A stretch of DNA of 64,000 nucleotides, taken from assembly GCA_033239125.1 (NCBI GenBank), contig BSWB01000002.1, forward strand, positions 84,254,560-84,318,559, read 5' to 3'. The notes beneath the pieces are model-generated. The model was given only the letters and a program-made list of their open reading frames with translations, had not been told where the DNA came from and searched no databases. The first letter of the stretch is position 1, and the number at the start of each line of letters is the position of its first letter. This document shows, in pieces, positions 60,061 through 64,000 of the stretch. A program made the translations under genes and the position numbers. The stretch comes from Fagopyrum homotropicum (taxonomy: Eukaryota > Streptophyta > Magnoliopsida > Caryophyllales > Polygonaceae).

Positions 60061-61731
60061 AAAATACCCCATACTTAAGGTTTGCTCGTCCCCGAGCAAA
60101 TTCCTAACTATAGACTAAGAGATGACATGATTTATATATGCAGAAAAATGGCAAAATCTTTTTGGTTTTGTGCTTCTAATATCGGATCACCTTCAAGGTC
60201 TTGTTTCATAGCAATGGATAAGTAATCATGTATCAAATAAATGAGGGCACAGAAAGACAATTGTTCTTAACTCGAAAGCATGCATGAAATGTAAAAATGC
60301 AGAAGTCAAGATGATCAAGATCATATCCAATCTAGATTACTAAGTCTTACAAACATGCAAATAGGTCATAAGGTCTTGTGAGATAAAAGGCCAAGAAACG
60401 TTGTGATTAGGTGGGGATTTTTCTAGGCTATGTGATGCTAATCCGGGAATGGAACTAACTCCACAATTTTGTCCTCGATCAACTTCCCACAAGTGTATAT
60501 TTTCTCCATCTTTTCTATCTTTTTCTTTTTCTTTCACTTATTTTTGAGACAATGGCATTGGTGTACAAAAGCCGAAACCTTGGTGATTAGCCGTCCTCGG
60601 GTTTTTTCTATTTTTCGATGTGCATCCATACCGGGCACACATACCAAAGCTCGTTAGGACTATTGGTTTACTTGACTTTGGCAAGGCACAAACACCCGAT
60701 TATGTGAGTGGTGCCGAGTTACTCGTCATTTAAACCAAGGTCCCCAAACCTATATTTTTGTCTACACTTTCACAACACTTTCAGCATTTTTATTCATGAC
60801 ATTCTTTCATCAACATCTTCACCCCACACTTGCTTTTCACACACATCAACACACTAACATGCTCCTATTCCCGGATGGGTCAAAAGAGGTCAAATTTATA
60901 TCAATTGAGGTGCTCAAACATCATGATCAAGATGAGAAGAAGAGAAAAATGAATTGCCTCATTCATTCCTAGATGGTGTGCAAGAACAAGCATGTAATTT
61001 CGACTTTCAATACTCAATCCATTCTAGGCAAACATCATGATCACAAATCATTCATGGGATTCAAGAGAAGTACTTCAAGTCCACATATGCATTCATCAGT
61101 TTAACACATAAGGCCATCCATAGCCAATCCACAAGACAAGATTCATCATTAGGGTCATATCCAAGCCTAGAAAGCACAAAATTTTTTAAATTTTCTGATT
61201 TTTTCTGATTTTTTCGAAATGAGTATATACAATGCAAGACATGTGATAATATTAAACTATCCTAGATGCTAATCATGCAAAGGATCATGCAAACCCCACC
61301 CCATACTTAAAAACACATTGTCCCTAATGTGTAAATGAAGTTAAGAAGAGTGAAAGAGGGTTCTCACAATGTAAATATGATTTGCTATGGTATTTGGGAT
61401 TTCTCAAGTGGAATTAATGTTGGATGATCCTATCAACAATGGTAGAGAGCTCTAAGTGTTCATCAAAGCGTCGGGACCCGCGCTAGGCACCGCTAGCCGT
61501 CCAAGTTCCGCGTCCGCTCCACCCATGATTGATGAGGGGTTCATCATCATCATTCACATGCCATGCAAGGCTTCCAATGCTACTAAGATTCTAGCACACA
61601 CACAAAGCACGCCAAACACACAAAAACAGAAAAATCAAAAACAAAAACGAAAAGGGAAAAACGTTACCAATGGGTTTCCTCCCATCAAGCGCTTCTTTAA
61701 GGTCATTAGCTTGACCAAACTCGGGGGCGTC
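60061..61731 (-). other. Ath2 3' untranslated region
   Basis: No frame of useful length or recognised domain. Next to the LTR the minus strand reads a purine tract (GGGGTATTTT) and, 20 bases before the LTR, an 8-bp stem hairpin (60081-60088 and 60093-60100, loop 4). The 61200-61730 part is collinear with Ath3 near 55144-55700. Confidence 0.75.
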
Positions 61732-63671
61732 TCATTCTAGTTGAAGTGGGGCAATCATATCCACCGGAGCTCCCGGGATATACTTCTTCAACCGGTGCCC
61801 ATTCACCTTGAAATCTCTACAATGCTCCCCTCCTATCTCAATAGCTCCATGGGGAAATATCTTCTTCACCACATATGGCCCGGTCCATCTTGATTTTAGC
61901 TTTCCGGGGAAAAGCCGCAGCCTTGAGTTGAAAAGAAGGACAAGGTCGCCTTCACTCAACTCCTTCAGGATGAGGCGTTTGTCATGCCACCGTTTGGTTC
62001 TCTCCTTGTAGATCCGGGCATTCTCATAGGCATCCAACCGGATCTCCTTAAGAGCGTTCATATCGAGCAACCTCTTCTATCCGGCCTCCTTGAGGTCAAA
62101 ATTTAGCCACTTAATGGCCCAATAAGCTCTATGCTCCATCTCTACCGGAAGGTGGCAAGACTTGCCATAGACTAACTTGTAGGGAGTGGTGCCAATTGGT
62201 GTCTTGAAAGCGGTTCTATATGCCCACAAGGGATCATCAAGCTTCAAAGCCCAATCCTTTCTTGTCCTAGAGACCGTCTTCTCAGGAATTCCCTTTATCT
62301 CCCGGTTGGAGATCTCCACTTGGCCACTAGTTTGGGGATGGTAAGGTGTTGCCACCTTATGAGTCACCCGATACTTTGCCAAAAGTGCCCCAAAGTTCCT
62401 ATTAGTGAAGTGCTTCCCTCCATCACTTATGATCACCCTTGGTGTTCCAAACCTTGGAAAGATCACTCGGTTAAAGAACCGCACCACCACCTTGGCATCA
62501 TTTGTAGGAGAGGCGATTGCCTCCACCCATCTCGAAACATAGTCAACCGCCAATAGGATGTAGAGGTTGCCATAAGAAGAGGGGAATGGTCCCTTGAAGT
62601 CCACACTCCACACATCAATTATCTCCACTTCTTGTATGTTGTTCAAGGGCATCTCATTCCTCCTTGAGAAGTTGCCCGTCCTTTGGCAAGCATCACAAGC
62701 TACCATAAAGCTTTGCACATCCTTGAACAAACTTGGCCAAAACAAGCCCGATTGCAACACTTTCGCACATGTCTTGTGTGAGCTAGCATGCCCTCCACAT
62801 GGCAAGGAATGACAATGGCGGATCACACTCTCCACCTCATCCTTCGGTATGCATCTTCTAAAGACTCCATCTGGCCCTCTCTTGAACAAAAGTGGTTCAC
62901 TCCAATAGTAGTGCCTCACTTCTTTGAAGAACTTCTTTATTTGGGCATATGTCAAACCGGGAGGCACTTCCTCACACACTAGATAGTTCACAATGTCGGC
63001 ATACCATGGTTCACTTCCTCTAGACACTTGGAACAAGCACTCCTCCACCATTTGCAATTGCTCATCCCGGAATGAATCATCAATCGGGATGTCATCTCTT
63101 TCATGTTCCAATGGTGGGAGTCTACTAAGGTGATCCGCTACAGAGTTTTCGGACCCCTTCTTGTCCCGGATTTCCAAATCAAACTCTTGGAGAAGAAGGA
63201 TCCACTGAATCAACCTAGGTTTGGCATCCTTCTTGGTAAGGAGATAACGGATCGCAGCATGATCCATATAAACAATGACCTTCGCTCCAACAAGATATGA
63301 GCGGAACTTCTCAAATGCATACACAACCGCTAGCAACTCCTTCTCGGTGGTAGCATAATTGAGTTGGGCATCATCTAGCGTCTTGCTAGCATAATAAATG
63401 GCATGTTTGAGCCCATCTTTCCTTTGCCCCAAAACAGCCCCAACGGCTACATCACTTGCATCACACATGATCTCAAACGGTAAACTCCAATCCGGAGGTT
63501 GCATGATAGGCGCGGAGATCTAGGCGTTCTTCAACCTACATAAAGCCTCAAGGCAATCCTTGGAGAAAACAAACTCAACATCTTTCATTAGTAGGTTAGT
63601 AAGAGGCTTAGAAATTTTAGAGAAGTCTTTAATAAACCTCCGGTAAAAACCGGCATGCCCTAAGAAACTCC
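61732..63671 (-). pseudogene. Ath2 RNase H and integrase
   Basis: One frame with two in-frame stops: TAG at 63521-63523 before RNase H (SAPIMQPPDWSLPFE) and TAG at 62074-62076 before LLDMNALKEIRL. It contains IMCDASDVAVGAVLG, VADHLSRLPP, the integrase zinc region (HCHSLPCGGHASSH, CDACQRT), the D,D,E motifs (VDFKGPF, IISDGGKHF, SNREIKG) and an intact C-terminus ending IAPLQLE at 61732. The residue after the first catalytic Asp pair differs from the other copies (VDFKGPF for VDFMGPF). Confidence 0.85.
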
Positions 63672-64000
63672 TTACCCCTTCACCGAGGTAGGTGGTGGCA
63701 ACTTCTCTATTGTTTCAATCTTGGCCCTATCAACCTCAATGCCACGGTTAGACACCAAGTGTCCTAACACAATACCTTCACTTACCATGAAGTGGCATTT
63801 TTCCCAATTCAAGACAAGGTTTGTCTCCTCACATCTCTTAAGTACTAATGACAAGTTAGCCAAGCAATTATCGAAGGAAGAACCATAAACAGAGAAGTCA
63901 TCCATAAACACTTCCATGATGTTTTCCATGTACTTAGAAAATATAGCCATCATACACCTTTGGAAGGTGGCGGGTGCATTACACAACCCAAATGGCATTC
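63672..64000 (-). pseudogene. Ath2 reverse transcriptase, partial
   Basis: Begins at the window edge with MPFGLCNAPATF and includes the FMDD catalytic box and LVLNWEKCHFMV. The frame ends at 63672 because a run of five C in Ath1 has only four here, so RNase H continues in another frame. Confidence 0.85.

Larger units (their letters stand above)
58233..64000 (-). mobile_element. Ath2: Athila element, 3' part, cut by window edge
   Basis: On the minus strand: RT (64000 to about 63670), RNase H, integrase, a 1.67-kb untranslated region and the 3' LTR. This copy shows the complete region between pol and the 3' LTR; it holds no env-like frame. Confidence 0.9.

Noticed and set aside
60340..60657. 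Small open frames on both strands in the Ath2 untranslated region
   Set aside because: Short, overlapping, without domains and within the region between pol and LTR.

Overview
The window is plant nuclear DNA made almost entirely of nested LTR retrotransposons of the Ty3/gypsy superfamily. No host protein-coding gene, tRNA, rRNA or CRISPR array can be supported. A plant is indicated by Athila-type gag-pol with tRNA-Asp primer sites (TGGCGCCGTTGCYGGGGAC class), chromovirus-type gag-pol with tRNA-iMet primer sites (TGGTATCAGAGC), long LTRs bounded by TG..CA and a short TIR element. Such stacks are usual in pericentromeric or other heterochromatic plant DNA. The species cannot be read from the sequence.

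Family names used here: H and the Athila copies Ath1, Ath2, Ath3 (tRNA-Asp primed); A and B (related chromoviruses, iMet primed, LTR starting TGATGARGG, CRM/Galadriel-like by protein features); C, D, F, G (Tekay/Del-like, long LTRs starting TGTA and, in C, D and G, ending in TRTTACA).

Layout. 1-1870: H, LTR, primer site and gag start. Element C (1871 to about 46358) is inserted into the H gag. C holds a 373-bp MITE-like element (5012-5384); element B (5997-32275), which in turn holds Ath1 (about 6277-15130, minus strand) and element A (24703-32241, TSD GGGAC); element D (32598-43670, TSD TAACT), which carries an Athila LTR in its 5' LTR; and an Athila solo LTR (44325-46129, TSD TGGCC) inside the C 3' LTR. 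46359-47207 is a fragment of F. From 47208 an inverted G element holds Ath3 (47827-55910, plus strand), then an A-type LTR (57700-58232) holding Ath2 (58233 to beyond 64000, minus strand).

On top of this nest lies a near-identical 6752-bp direct tandem duplication (15438-22189 and 22190-28941). It joins the middle of B pol to the middle of A pol through four bases of microhomology. The copies differ at about six sites, whereas the two LTRs of element A differ at about two dozen sites, so the duplication is much younger than the insertions, or it is an assembly artefact.

All gag-pol frames are damaged except the 3' half of B pol and the A gag, which remain long and open. I did not find a new gene system. 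The signals least explained by ordinary annotation are a four-copy 16-bp motif with invariant 46/78/122-bp spacing in every sufficiently complete Athila LTR, and family-specific nested palindromes that recur at homologous LTR positions and inside coding linkers.
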